A stretch of 31,270 nucleotides of DNA from a virus: positions 1 to 31,270 of IMG/VR virus record IMGVR_UViG_3300042870_000257, one strand, 5' to 3'. The position numbers were made by a program, and so were the translations under genes. This document shows positions 1 to 8,017 of the stretch, one piece after another. Position 1 is the first letter of the stretch. Each line of letters opens with the position of its first letter. The notes under the pieces were generated by a model. The model ran no database searches. It worked only from the letters and a program-made list of their open reading frames with translations, and had not been told where the DNA came from.

Positions 1-231
1 CAACATTGACCGCTGAAGATAGTGGCAAAGTATTAATTTTAAAAGCAGCGGCAGGAGCTGAAATCACTTTGCCAGCGGTGGCAACATCTGCAGGATTGAG
101 ATTTAAGTTTGTAGTTGGTTTAGCTTTTGCAACAACTAATTGGACTGTAAAAGCGGCGACAAATGTAATTGAGGGTTCTGTTTTAGTAAACGGCGCACAC
201 GTTGCAGGAGTTAACGAAAACACAATTTCTT
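1..231. repeat. Terminal redundancy, left copy
   Basis: Matches 31040-31270 at 229 of 231 bases. T128 and T140 correspond to C31167 and C31179; both are third codon positions and change no residue. The repeat is best read as assembly overlap of a circular or circularly permuted genome. Confidence 0.9.
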
Positions 232-347
232 TCGTAGCAAGTGCAGAAGCAATTGGAGACTTTGCAGAATTAGTTTGTGACGGAACGAATTGGTATGTTA
301 ACGGTTCAGGAGTTGCTGCAGGTTCAATCACTTTAACAGCAGTATAA
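1..347 (+). CDS. Capsid decoration-like protein, 3' part (gene split by window ends)
   Basis: This is the rest of the gene that starts at 30964. The reading frame crosses the artificial junction without a break (76 + 347 = 423 nt, 140 residues plus stop). The product is a small beta-rich, Ala/Gly/Thr/Val-rich protein with a DSGKVLIL segment followed by an ITLP segment and ending in GSITLTAV. Proteins of this type often lie directly upstream of major capsid proteins in tailed phages and are assigned as head decoration proteins. The next gene, 22 bp downstream, is the major capsid protein, which supports a virion role. An apparent TTG start at 6 is an artefact of the cut. The decoration role is inferred from context and composition, not from a catalytic motif. 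Confidence 0.6.
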   Translation, partial: TLTAEDSGKVLILKAAAGAEITLPAVATSAGLRFKFVVGLAFATTNWTVKAATNVIEGSVLVNGAHVAGVNENTISFVASAEAIGDFAELVCDGTNWYVNGSGVAAGSITLTAV

Positions 348-369
348 ATAATTAAAAAACTATAAAAAA

Positions 370-1329
370 ATGAGTACAAGTACATCAATAACAACTACTT
401 ACGCTGGCGAGTTCGCAGGTAAGTACATTGCAGCGGCTTTATTGCCTGCACCAACTTTGGCTAATAACTTAATTACAATTAAGCCAAATGTAAAATTCAA
501 AGAAGTAATGAAAAGACTTACTACCGATAAATTATTGGGTAATGCTTCATGCGACTTTGACCCAACTGGAACGGTAACTTTGACGGAAAGAATTTTACAG
601 CCGAAAGAATTACAAGTAAACCGCCAATTGTGTAAATCAACTTTCAGAAATGATTGGGACGCTATCGAAATGGGTTATTCAGCATTCGACGTTATGCCAA
701 AATCTTTTACTGATTTCTTGTTGGCACAATACGCGGAAAAAGTTGCTTCGGAAAATGAAGTTAACATCTGGAGAGGTGTTGCATCAAACGCTGGTGAGTT
801 CGACGGATTTTCAACTTTGTTATCTTTAGACGCGGCACTTCCTGCGGCGCAAGAACTTGCATTAGTTGGTGGTGGTTTATTATCAACTAACGTAATTGCT
901 GAATTAGGAAAAATTTTAGACGCTACGCCGATTGCGGTTTCATCACAAGACGATTACCACATTTACGTATCAACTAATTTCTTTAGATTGTACGTTCGTG
1001 CTTTGGGTGGCTTCGCTACTAACTTAGGAGCTAACGGTATCGACGGTAAAGGTTCAATGTGGTTCAACGGTGGCGCAGTATTGCCTTTTGAAGGTGTTAA
1101 AATTGCACATTGTCCGGGACTTGCAAGTTCAACGGCTATCGCTTCAACAAAATCAAATATGTTCTTTGGAACTGGTTTAATGGCAGATACGCAAGAAGTT
1201 CGAGTAATTGACCAAGCGGAAATTGACGGTTCACAAAATGTACGTATCGTTATGCGATTGACTGCAGGTGTTCAGTACGGAATCGTTGAAGACGTTGTAA
1301 CTTACAATATCACAAATTCAGCTAACTAA
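370..1329 (+). CDS. Major capsid protein
   Basis: The 319-residue product builds the icosahedral head. Its length, its place after scaffold-like and decoration-like genes, and its mixed alpha/beta make-up fit an HK97-fold major capsid protein of the kind seen in Bacteroidetes phages. The middle has a helix-rich stretch with LLAQYAEKVASENEVNIWRG at about residues 116-135, resembling the spine-helix region, and the C-terminal third is strand-rich (QNVRIVMRL, GVQYGIVEDVVTYN). The ATG follows an A-rich leader (aactataaaaaa), typical for Bacteroidetes. The stop overlaps the start of the next gene by one base, so the two are probably translated together. The fold is not proven from sequence alone. 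Confidence 0.8.
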   Translation: MSTSTSITTTYAGEFAGKYIAAALLPAPTLANNLITIKPNVKFKEVMKRLTTDKLLGNASCDFDPTGTVTLTERILQPKELQVNRQLCKSTFRNDWDAIEMGYSAFDVMPKSFTDFLLAQYAEKVASENEVNIWRGVASNAGEFDGFSTLLSLDAALPAAQELALVGGGLLSTNVIAELGKILDATPIAVSSQDDYHIYVSTNFFRLYVRALGGFATNLGANGIDGKGSMWFNGGAVLPFEGVKIAHCPGLASSTAIASTKSNMFFGTGLMADTQEVRVIDQAEIDGSQNVRIVMRLTAGVQYGIVEDVVTYNITNSAN

Positions 1330-1886
1330 TGAGTTGCGATATAGCACAAGGTAGAACCGAACAATGTAAGGATTCTATCGCAGGATTAGATGCGATTTAT
1401 TTCGTAAATTATGGCGAATACGACCCCGAAACTGATGTAACTTATAACGTAGGAGCAGGTTTAGAAGATTTGATTGATACAATGTCAGGCATCACAACTG
1501 TTTATAAGTTTGAGTTAAAGGGAACGAACAGTTACCAAGAAACTGTAAACACTTCGAGAGAAAACGGAACAACTTTTTTCACGCAAGAATTAACGGTAAC
1601 TTTGAAAAAGCAAGATGCAAAAACGCACAAAACTGTTAAATTGTTATCTTACGGAAGACCGCATATTTTTGTAAGAGGAAGAGATAACACGTATCGAATT
1701 GCAGGTTTGTTTAGAGGTTGCGACGTTAGCGCCGCTACTATTGCAAGCGGAACGGAAATGGGTGACCTAGTAGGTTATAATTTGACTTTTACTGGAATGG
1801 AAAACATACCGGGAAATTTCATAAACGCAAACACGGAATCTGATTTCTTAACAGCAATTGGTTCGCCAACGGTTGTGACAACTTAA
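1329..1886 (+). CDS. Probable tail tube (major tail) protein
   Basis: The 185-residue, beta-rich product starts one base inside the capsid gene stop and ends just before a strong terminator, so it is probably made at a level close to capsid protein. Segments such as YKFELKGTNSYQETVN, FTQELTVTLKKQD and YNLTFTGMENIPGNF alternate strand and turn as in tube-forming tail proteins. Similar proteins in Bacteroidetes phages are treated as structural or tail tube proteins. An alternative is a second head protein, given its place between capsid and portal. There are cysteines at residues 3 and 13 but no catalytic motif. Confidence 0.5.
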   Translation: MSCDIAQGRTEQCKDSIAGLDAIYFVNYGEYDPETDVTYNVGAGLEDLIDTMSGITTVYKFELKGTNSYQETVNTSRENGTTFFTQELTVTLKKQDAKTHKTVKLLSYGRPHIFVRGRDNTYRIAGLFRGCDVSAATIASGTEMGDLVGYNLTFTGMENIPGNFINANTESDFLTAIGSPTVVTT

Positions 1887-1909
1887 GATTTTCATATTAA
1901 AAAAATTAA

Positions 1910-1934
1910 GGGAAGCTTCGGTTTCCCTTTTTTT
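1910..1934 (+). terminator. Rho-independent terminator with UUCG tetraloop
   Basis: GGGAAGC (1910-1916) pairs with GUUUCCC (1921-1927) around a UUCG loop, followed by seven T residues. The C(UUCG)G closing is an exceptionally stable tetraloop. It ends the capsid/tail tube transcript, so the portal gene downstream needs read-through or its own promoter. Confidence 0.9.
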
Positions 1935-1955
1935 ATGCAACAGAATTTAGGTTTT

Positions 1956-1974
1956 ATAGTTTATATATTATGAA
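1956..1974 (+). promoter_or_regulatory. Late-gene AT-rich start box (copy 1)
   Basis: ATAGTTTATATATTATGAA is identical over 19 bases to the sequence around the start of the gene at 22006. The ATAG lies exactly 14 bases before the ATG. The copy at 29244 (ATAGTTTATTAGTTATG) has the same spacing, and a partial copy lies at 30399. Here it follows a strong terminator, so it may be a late promoter with a very short leader, or a translation signal. Confidence 0.45.
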
Positions 1975-2275
1975 TGTTTTACAAGTAAGCGGTTCAGCTC
2001 AAGAAATTAAATGCGTACCACGTTCGGTAACGATTACTGAAATAATTGTAATTGATGAAGAAGCAGGAACGAGCGAAACAATAAGCGCACCGATAATTAA
2101 TGACTTCGGCTATTACGTAGGAATTGAAGCGGTTTATAATTTAACTGCAGGGCGGTTTTATATTGTTCAACTTTACAACCTTACTGTTTTTTTAGGCAGT
2201 GAGCGAGTTTGGTGTTATAAAGCTGGATTGCAAACAACGGAACATTCAAGTAATAATGATTTTGTGATGTTATGA
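1970..2275 (+). CDS. Small beta-rich protein of unknown function, between terminator and portal
   Basis: A 101-residue product with no recognised domain. It alternates hydrophobic and polar strands (SVTITEIIVIDEEAG, RFYIVQLYNLTVFLG), which suggests a beta-sandwich. It is the first gene after the terminator at 1910-1934 and its stop overlaps the portal ATG (ATGA), so it is coupled to the portal gene. The AT-rich box ending in its ATG is shared with the tail chaperone gene at 22006. A minor virion or connector role is possible but only from position. Confidence 0.65.
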   Translation: MNVLQVSGSAQEIKCVPRSVTITEIIVIDEEAGTSETISAPIINDFGYYVGIEAVYNLTAGRFYIVQLYNLTVFLGSERVWCYKAGLQTTEHSSNNDFVML

Positions 2276-4065
2276 ATATAGACGTAATAAATTTGGCGCA
2301 ATACGAAGCACCGCAAATTATAGAATCCAAGCAAAAAGAATGGGTAACTTTTGGCGATAACAATTCGTACTTTCAATTTCTTATAGACCGCTATCGAAAA
2401 AGCGCAACGAACATGAGTATTATTAACAACGTTACTCGCTTAATGTATGGGAAAGGATTAGGGGTAATTGACGCAAGCAGAAAGCCGAGCGAATACGCTC
2501 AAGTAATGGCTATTTTCAATAAGAACTGTTTGCGAAAATTATGCTTTGATTTAAAAACATTAGGTCAGTGCGTTATTCAAGTCCACTATTCAGATGACCA
2601 TAAAAAAATACTAAAAGCTTTTCATATGGATATGAATTTAGTGGCGATGGAAAAATGCGATGAATACGGGCAAATTAACGGTTATTATTATTCTGATAAT
2701 TGGGAAGACATTAAAAAATTTCCTCCTAAAAGATATTCAGCTTTTGGAAGTTCTAAGGATAAAATAGAAATACTTTGCGTTAAACCTTATTCGGTAGGAA
2801 TGAAGTATTTTTCAACGCCCGATTACGTGGCAGGAACGGCATATGCGTTACTTGAAGAAGAAGTAAGCGACTACCTTATTAATACAGTTCAAAAGCGTTT
2901 CAGTGGAACAAAAGTCGTAAATTTTAATAATGGAGTTCCTGATATTGAAGTGCAAAATTTATTACAGTCGCAAGTTAAGAGCAAACTAACTGGTTCGAAA
3001 GGGGAATCGGTTATTGTAGCTTTTAATAATAACAAAGAAACGGCAACGACAATTGATGATATACCTTTGAACGATGCACCCGAACACTATCAATTTTTAG
3101 CAACTGAATGCGAAAAGAAAATAATGGTTTCGCACTCGATTACAAGCGGTTTGCTTTTGGGTTTAGGTTCGGCAAATGGATTCGGCAGTAATGCAGATGA
3201 ATTAAAGAATGCTTTTGTATTGTTCGATAATATGGTTATTAGACCGTTACAGCAACTTTTACTAGACGGATTAGAACAAATACTAAACTACAATGGAAAC
3301 AGCGCTAAATTGTTCTTTAAGACGTTACAACCTTTGGAGTTTACGGATTTAGAAAATGTTACTACAAACGAAGAAAAGCAAGAAGAAACGGGAACGGAAT
3401 TAAGCGCTCAGGAAAACGAAGACGATAAAGTTGCACAAGCGTTAATTGACAAAGGCGAAGATATGCCAGATAATTGGGTTTTAATTGATAGCTACGAAGT
3501 TGATTATGAAAATGACGATTTAGAAGATGCCGAAATTGAAGCTTTAAATAATAAAAAACCTAGCTTATTAAGTCAAGTTTATAATTTCGTTTCAACGGGA
3601 ACTGCAAACCCAAGAGCGAAAAGTGAACAAGATGCAAAAGTTGACGGAATTAAATTTATGGTTCGTTATTCTTACGAGGGTGGATTAAGAGGGAATTCAA
3701 GAAAATTTTGTCAAAAAATGGTAGGGGCGAATAAACTTTACCGTAAAGAAGATATTATAAGAATGGGTAGTTTAGTTGTGAACGAAACGAAAAAACGCTC
3801 GGACGGAATAATTGCAGGTTTTGGTCCACGTGGGGCAACTACCTATTCGGTATGGTTGTACAAAGGCGGTGGAGCGTGCCACCATAAATGGATGCGGAAA
3901 ACGTTTGTAGCTTTTGATGAAAAAAGTGGTATCGACCCGTTAAGTCCGAAAGCGAAAACGATTTCAACTAACAAGGCGGAAAAGGCAGGTTATAGAGTTC
4001 GCAACCCGAATTTAGTAGCGGTGCGTCCAATTGATATGCCAAACAAAGGATTTTTACCTAAATAA
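2272..4065 (+). CDS. Portal protein with fused C-terminal MuF-like domain
   Basis: The 597-residue product would form the portal ring through which DNA enters and leaves the head. The N-terminal two thirds (to about residue 380) resemble portals of Bacteroidetes phages: an opening with WVTFGDNNSYFQFLIDRYRK, SIINNVTRLMYGKGLGV, and a DELKNAFVLFDNMVIRPLQQ stretch typical of the stem/crown boundary. An acidic linker (about 370-420) follows. The last 150 residues contain RKFCQKM, YRKEDIIRMG and GGGACHHKW (C536, H537, H538, W540), reminiscent of C-terminal regions of MuF/SPP1 gp7-type head morphogenesis proteins. No separate minor head gene is seen, so a fusion is plausible. The portal call is firm; the MuF likeness is tentative. 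Confidence 0.8.
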   Translation: MNIDVINLAQYEAPQIIESKQKEWVTFGDNNSYFQFLIDRYRKSATNMSIINNVTRLMYGKGLGVIDASRKPSEYAQVMAIFNKNCLRKLCFDLKTLGQCVIQVHYSDDHKKILKAFHMDMNLVAMEKCDEYGQINGYYYSDNWEDIKKFPPKRYSAFGSSKDKIEILCVKPYSVGMKYFSTPDYVAGTAYALLEEEVSDYLINTVQKRFSGTKVVNFNNGVPDIEVQNLLQSQVKSKLTGSKGESVIVAFNNNKETATTIDDIPLNDAPEHYQFLATECEKKIMVSHSITSGLLLGLGSANGFGSNADELKNAFVLFDNMVIRPLQQLLLDGLEQILNYNGNSAKLFFKTLQPLEFTDLENVTTNEEKQEETGTELSAQENEDDKVAQALIDKGEDMPDNWVLIDSYEVDYENDDLEDAEIEALNNKKPSLLSQVYNFVSTGTANPRAKSEQDAKVDGIKFMVRYSYEGGLRGNSRKFCQKMVGANKLYRKEDIIRMGSLVVNETKKRSDGIIAGFGPRGATTYSVWLYKGGGACHHKWMRKTFVAFDEKSGIDPLSPKAKTISTNKAEKAGYRVRNPNLVAVRPIDMPNKGFLPK

Positions 4066-4071
4066 TACGAA

Positions 4072-4572
4072 ATGGCAGAAGCACTAATTATAACGAGGGA
4101 CGATGTTGTTAAGTTCACTTCATTAAACGGAAACGTTGACCCAGATAAATTTATTCAATATATTAAAATTGCTCAGGATTTACATATTCAAAGTTATTTA
4201 GGAACGGATTTATTAGAAAAAATAAAAGCGGATATTATTGCGAATACTTTAAGTGGTAACTATTTGACACTTGTTAACACGTATATAAAACCGATGCTTA
4301 TTCACTGGGCGATGGTTGAGTATTTACCTTATTCAGCGTACACGATTGGAAACAAAGGGGTTTATAAACACAGCGCAGAAAGTAGCGAAAATATCGACCG
4401 TTTGGAATTATCGTTATTGATTGACAAACAAACGCAAACAGCAAACCATTACAGCACTAGATTTGTGGATTATATGTGTTTTAATCAAGCTTTATTTCCC
4501 GAATACAATAGCAACAGCAACGGAGATATTTATCCAAATTCAAATACTAATTTTACTAATTGGGTATTATGA
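4072..4572 (+). CDS. Head-tail connector protein (DUF6712-like)
   Basis: This 166-residue, mostly helical product follows the portal by six bases. Repeated helix patterns (FIQYIKIAQDLHIQSYLGTDLLEKIKAD, YIKPMLIHWAMVEYLP) match the small helical adaptor proteins that attach under the portal in Bacteroidetes phages (DUF6712 type, analogous to HK97 gp6). The C-terminus is Asn/Ser-rich (EYNSNSNGDIYPNSNTNF), probably flexible. The gene's stop overlaps the ATG of a 28-codon ORF. Family assignment rests on recall of typical members. Confidence 0.65.
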   Translation: MAEALIITRDDVVKFTSLNGNVDPDKFIQYIKIAQDLHIQSYLGTDLLEKIKADIIANTLSGNYLTLVNTYIKPMLIHWAMVEYLPYSAYTIGNKGVYKHSAESSENIDRLELSLLIDKQTQTANHYSTRFVDYMCFNQALFPEYNSNSNGDIYPNSNTNFTNWVL

Positions 4573-4655
4573 AGAAACGATCAAAAAAGAATATTGAAAA
4601 ATTATTAGTTTTCCTTCAACAAATAGAACAAGAAACTGAAAAGCCGAAAAAATGA
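4569..4655 (+). CDS. 28-residue coupled microprotein
   Basis: A tiny ORF exactly bridges two connector genes: its ATG overlaps the stop before it (ATGA) and its stop overlaps the next ATG (ATGA). The product is Lys/Glu-rich and predicted helical (IEKLLVFLQQIEQETEKPKK). It may be a true small protein or mainly a device that carries ribosomes between the two larger genes. No function can be assigned. Confidence 0.45.
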   Translation: MKKRSKKNIEKLLVFLQQIEQETEKPKK

Positions 4656-5344
4656 GTTACTTTAAAATAATAGATACTTTAAAGGCGCAGTTATTAGCTA
4701 CGAATTTAATTAATACGGTTACGGACGGTCAGATTTCAGATATTGATTTAGCGAAACAAACGATTTTCCCGTTAGCTCACATTATTATAAATTCAGCAAC
4801 TATTGAAGGTAAGTTGCAAAGATTCAGCGTTACTATTTTGGCGATGGATATTTTAGACGGAAAAGAAAACTACGATGTTGAGCCGTCAATTATGAACACG
4901 ATGTTGCAACTGTTAAATCGTGTTTATGAAATAATGACAAGGGGCGATTTAAACCCCGATTACATAATGATTGACGGGTCGCCAACTTTAGAACCGTTTA
5001 CGGATAGGTTTGAAAACAAATTAGCAGGTTGGGCGATGTCGTTTGATGTAATAATGATGTCGGAAATGACCGTTTGCGATACTGGTTTTGTTTCAGGTTG
5101 CCCGAATGTAACGGTAACTGATGGCGATGAAACAATACAAATTTTAGCAGGTGGCACGTACACTTGTGAGGGCGGTGGCGAACCGATTGAAATAACAAAT
5201 AGTGACGATACTTATTTAGAAATAACAAGCGTTAATTTTGTGTTGCCAGATACGGAAGTAATTTTAACCGTTGACGGAAATATAGAACCTAGCGTATTCG
5301 TTCCTACTTTGGGAACTGAAACAATAAATGTAATATGGCAATAA
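4652..5344 (+). CDS. Tail terminator / head-tail joining-like protein with extra C-terminal beta domain
   Basis: The first 135 or so residues form an alpha/beta unit (ISDIDLAKQTIFPLAHIIINSATIEGKLQRFSVTILAMDI, then WAMSFDVIMM) like tail-completion or tail-terminator proteins. The remaining 90 residues are a separate, strand-rich domain starting CDTGFVSGCPNVTVTDGDET, with cysteines and an acidic, Gly-rich pattern common in tail-associated proteins of Bacteroidetes phages. It may be an accessory, surface-exposed Ig-like domain. The gene overlaps the following fibre gene by 10 bases. Confidence 0.55.
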   Translation: MSYFKIIDTLKAQLLATNLINTVTDGQISDIDLAKQTIFPLAHIIINSATIEGKLQRFSVTILAMDILDGKENYDVEPSIMNTMLQLLNRVYEIMTRGDLNPDYIMIDGSPTLEPFTDRFENKLAGWAMSFDVIMMSEMTVCDTGFVSGCPNVTVTDGDETIQILAGGTYTCEGGGEPIEITNSDDTYLEITSVNFVLPDTEVILTVDGNIEPSVFVPTLGTETINVIWQ

Positions 5345-6984
5345 ACGTAAACATACCAAAACCGACTTACACAACTGCGGAAGTTACTGATTCAGTTGAT
5401 GCACGCTACGTAACGGATGCTGAATTAACAGTAATTCAAAACACAAGCAATACGAATACGGGCGACCAAGATTTAAGCGGTTTAGTTCCTTACACGGGTG
5501 CGACTGGAAGTGTTGATTTAAACACAAATGATTTAATTTTTGGCGCAGGAGCTGGAATATTATTAGATAATACCTCAAGATTAAGAGAGGGAACTATTGA
5601 CGCGGGAACTGGAGGGACAAAGGGGATTGCTCAAATTTGCGCCGTTGGTTATGAATTAAAGTGGGAAGCGGGCAGTCAATATGTAATGGACGGTAACGGC
5701 GTTTTAGTTCGTATAGTTAATTATAAATTCAATATTGCGCCAACAGTTGACAATGACGATACGGAAGGTTTCTACGTTGGTTCTCGTTGGATATTAGATG
5801 ACGGAACTATTTATACTTGTTCAGATAGCACAACGGGCGCCGCGGTTTGGGATTTAAACAGTGGCTTTGTTCCTTACACGGGTGCAACGCAAGACGTTGA
5901 TTTAGGGGAATACGAATTAAAAGCGGGACAAATTGAATTAGACCAAACACCAACGGGAACGGCTGGAGTTGCTGTAATGCGTTGGAACGATACAGACGGA
6001 ACGGTTGACTTAGGTTTAAAAGGCGGTAACGTAAATTTACAAATAGGACAAGAACAAGTAGTTAGAGTAGTCAATAAAACAGCTACAAACATAAATTTAT
6101 TAGAAGCTAATTATCAAGCGGTAAGAGTAACGGGTGCGCAAGGTCAACGATTAAAAGTAGATTTGGCACAAGCTACAAACGACGCTTTGAGTGCTGAAAC
6201 TATTGGTTTAGTAACTGAAACAATCAATAACAACCAAGAGGGTTTTATTACAACTAGTGGACTAGTAAGGGGTATTAATACAACGGGTAGTTTACAATCT
6301 GAAACGTGGGCAGATGGTGACATTGTTTATTTAAGTGCAACAACGGCGGGTAGAATTACAAATGTTAAACCAAGTGCGCCAAATCATTTAGTAATTATTG
6401 GTTACGTTGTTTCAGCACACGCAACGCAAGGTTCTATTTTTGTAAAAGTTGATAACGGTTATGAGTTAGATGAATTACATAATGTTGCTATTTCAACCCC
6501 TTTAAATAATCAATCCTTAGTTTATGAAACGTCAACAACACTTTGGAAAAATAAAGCGTTAACAACAGCTGAAGTTGCGGATAGCACAAATAAACGATAT
6601 GTAACGGACGCAAATTTAACCGTAATCGGAAATACAAGTGGAACGAATACGGGCGACCAAACGTTTCTAAATGCACGTGTTCAAACAGTAAGTTCAAGTG
6701 CTACAGTTACAGCAACAAGTACAAATGACATAGTAACCATTACAGCGCAGGCAGTTGGTTTAACCTTAGCAAACCCAACGGGAACTTTTACAGAAGGACA
6801 AAGTTTAATAATAAGAGTTAAAGACAACGGAACTGCAAGAACAATTGCATACGGTGCTAATTTCAGAGCAATTGGAGTGACGGCACCGACTACAACTGTA
6901 ATAAATAAAACAACTTATATCGGTTGTATATTTAATTCAACAGATACGAAATTTGATATTATTGGGACATGTACAGAAGCTTAA
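5335..6984 (+). CDS. Tail fibre / structural adhesin with internal repeats
   Basis: The 549-residue product has repeated modules. TAEVTDSVDARYVTDAEL near the N-terminus recurs as TAEVADSTNKRYVTDANL near residue 410, and VPYTGATGSVDLN recurs as VPYTGATQDVDLG. The two modules flank a central beta-rich body (about 190-390). The C-terminus is a compact strand-rich segment (GQSLIIRVKDNGTARTIAYG). This make-up is typical of trimeric tail or head fibres in Bacteroidetes phages. It probably takes part in host adsorption. Overlap with the preceding gene indicates co-translation. Confidence 0.65.
   Translation: MAINVNIPKPTYTTAEVTDSVDARYVTDAELTVIQNTSNTNTGDQDLSGLVPYTGATGSVDLNTNDLIFGAGAGILLDNTSRLREGTIDAGTGGTKGIAQICAVGYELKWEAGSQYVMDGNGVLVRIVNYKFNIAPTVDNDDTEGFYVGSRWILDDGTIYTCSDSTTGAAVWDLNSGFVPYTGATQDVDLGEYELKAGQIELDQTPTGTAGVAVMRWNDTDGTVDLGLKGGNVNLQIGQEQVVRVVNKTATNINLLEANYQAVRVTGAQGQRLKVDLAQATNDALSAETIGLVTETINNNQEGFITTSGLVRGINTTGSLQSETWADGDIVYLSATTAGRITNVKPSAPNHLVIIGYVVSAHATQGSIFVKVDNGYELDELHNVAISTPLNNQSLVYETSTTLWKNKALTTAEVADSTNKRYVTDANLTVIGNTSGTNTGDQTFLNARVQTVSSSATVTATSTNDIVTITAQAVGLTLANPTGTFTEGQSLIIRVKDNGTARTIAYGANFRAIGVTAPTTTVINKTTYIGCIFNSTDTKFDIIGTCTEA
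5362..5469 (+). repeat. Tail-fibre repeat module, copy 1
   Basis: This segment encodes the YVTDAELTVIQNT / NTNTGDQ module and matches 6556-6660 imperfectly, ending in the identical string GAATACGGGCGACCAA. Downstream, GTTCCTTACACGGGTGC is also present twice without mismatch, at 5485-5501 and 5869-5885. Confidence 0.75.
6556..6660 (+). repeat. Tail-fibre repeat module, copy 2
   Basis: Second copy of the module at 5362-5469, encoding KRYVTDANLTVIGNT / GTNTGDQ. The two copies bracket the fibre body, so the protein probably has the same short connector fold on each side. Confidence 0.75.
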
Positions 6985-7793
6985 TTTCTTTAATGCCGAA
7001 AACTAGCTTTGACGCAGACGCTCAAGCGTTTATAACTGCGGCGTCAATAACTGACCCTACACAACAAAGTGCAATTAACACTTTAGTACTTGCATTGAAA
7101 GGTTATTCTATTTGGACAAAGTTTAAAGCTATTTATCCTATTGTAGGTGGCACAGCTTCAAGTCATAAATTCAACTTAAAAGACCCACGTGATTTAGATG
7201 CTGCATTTAGATTAACATTTGCAACTGGGTTTACACATTCGGCAACTGGTATGCTACCTAATGGAACAAGTGCTTTTGGAAATACTTTTTTAGCTGGTAA
7301 CTTATTAACTGTGAGCAACCAAGCTATGAGCTATTATTCAAGAACAAACACATCAACGGCTGTTAATATGTATGAAGTAGGTTATATCCCTTCTACTATT
7401 TATCGAAATGGATTAGGAGTAAGGTCAACATTTAGACTTGTAGCAAATAGGTCGGTAAGTGATATTGCATTAAACAATGGAGCTGGTGCGGCTATATTAC
7501 CTAACAACCTCGATAGCACAGGGTTTTATATTGCAAATAGAAATTCAAATGTTGATAATAAAATGCATAAAAATGGAGTTATTGTTGGAATAAGTACATT
7601 AAGTATTGGAACACCAACAACAAGCTCTTTAAATTATTATATTTCAGCTTCTAACAGCAACGGAACAGCTAATAATTTTTCAAATAGAGAATGTGCATTT
7701 GCTTCAATTGGTGACGGTTTAACAGATACAGAAGCGGCTAACTTATACACAGCGGTACAAGCATTTAACACAACATTATCTAGACAAGTATGA
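6969..7793 (+). CDS. Virion adhesin-like protein, possible receptor-binding lectin fold
   Basis: A 274-residue product whose N-terminus (SFDADAQAFITAASITDPTQQ) and C-terminus (IGDGLTDTEAANLYTAVQAF) match a structural protein commonly encoded after tail fibres in Bacteroidetes phages. The middle is strand-rich (about 90-240) and consistent with a jelly-roll or lectin-like, carbohydrate-binding fold. The ATG at 6969 lies inside the fibre gene; an ATG at 6993, beginning MPKTSFDADAQ, may be the true start because it removes an overlap and fits the usual beginning of the family. Likely role: host surface binding. Binding function is inferred. Confidence 0.6.
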   Translation: MYRSLISLMPKTSFDADAQAFITAASITDPTQQSAINTLVLALKGYSIWTKFKAIYPIVGGTASSHKFNLKDPRDLDAAFRLTFATGFTHSATGMLPNGTSAFGNTFLAGNLLTVSNQAMSYYSRTNTSTAVNMYEVGYIPSTIYRNGLGVRSTFRLVANRSVSDIALNNGAGAAILPNNLDSTGFYIANRNSNVDNKMHKNGVIVGISTLSIGTPTTSSLNYYISASNSNGTANNFSNRECAFASIGDGLTDTEAANLYTAVQAFNTTLSRQV

Positions 7794-8017
7794 TAGAAGG
7801 TAGAATAGTAACAAACCAAACAGCAGAAAGTCTACAAGGGGTATTCTTTGACTCAGATACATTCTTTAATTTTGTTCAAGATATTAATGAAGTATATTTC
7901 TTATTCTTGAGCAGTTCAGATGAAATTGATATTTCTGTAACTGAATACGCTTATTTATTAAAAATCCCTTTGAGTGAATATATACCACCAATAACACCAA
8001 TTAACAATGAAAACTAA
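7790..8017 (+). CDS. Small acidic protein of unknown function before holin
   Basis: A 75-residue product coupled to the adhesin gene by an ATGA overlap and overlapping the holin start. It is acidic and aromatic-rich (FFDSDTFFNFVQDINEVYFLFL). No known motif. Position suggests a small virion or tail-fibre accessory protein. Confidence 0.6.
   Translation: MIEGRIVTNQTAESLQGVFFDSDTFFNFVQDINEVYFLFLSSSDEIDISVTEYAYLLKIPLSEYIPPITPINNEN

Noticed and set aside
1-231. True fixed direct terminal repeat of the virion
   Set aside because: The boundary falls inside a gene with no terminase-site features, and removing one copy restores it; an assembly overlap of a circularly permuted genome is simpler. Fixed ends cannot be fully excluded without read data.
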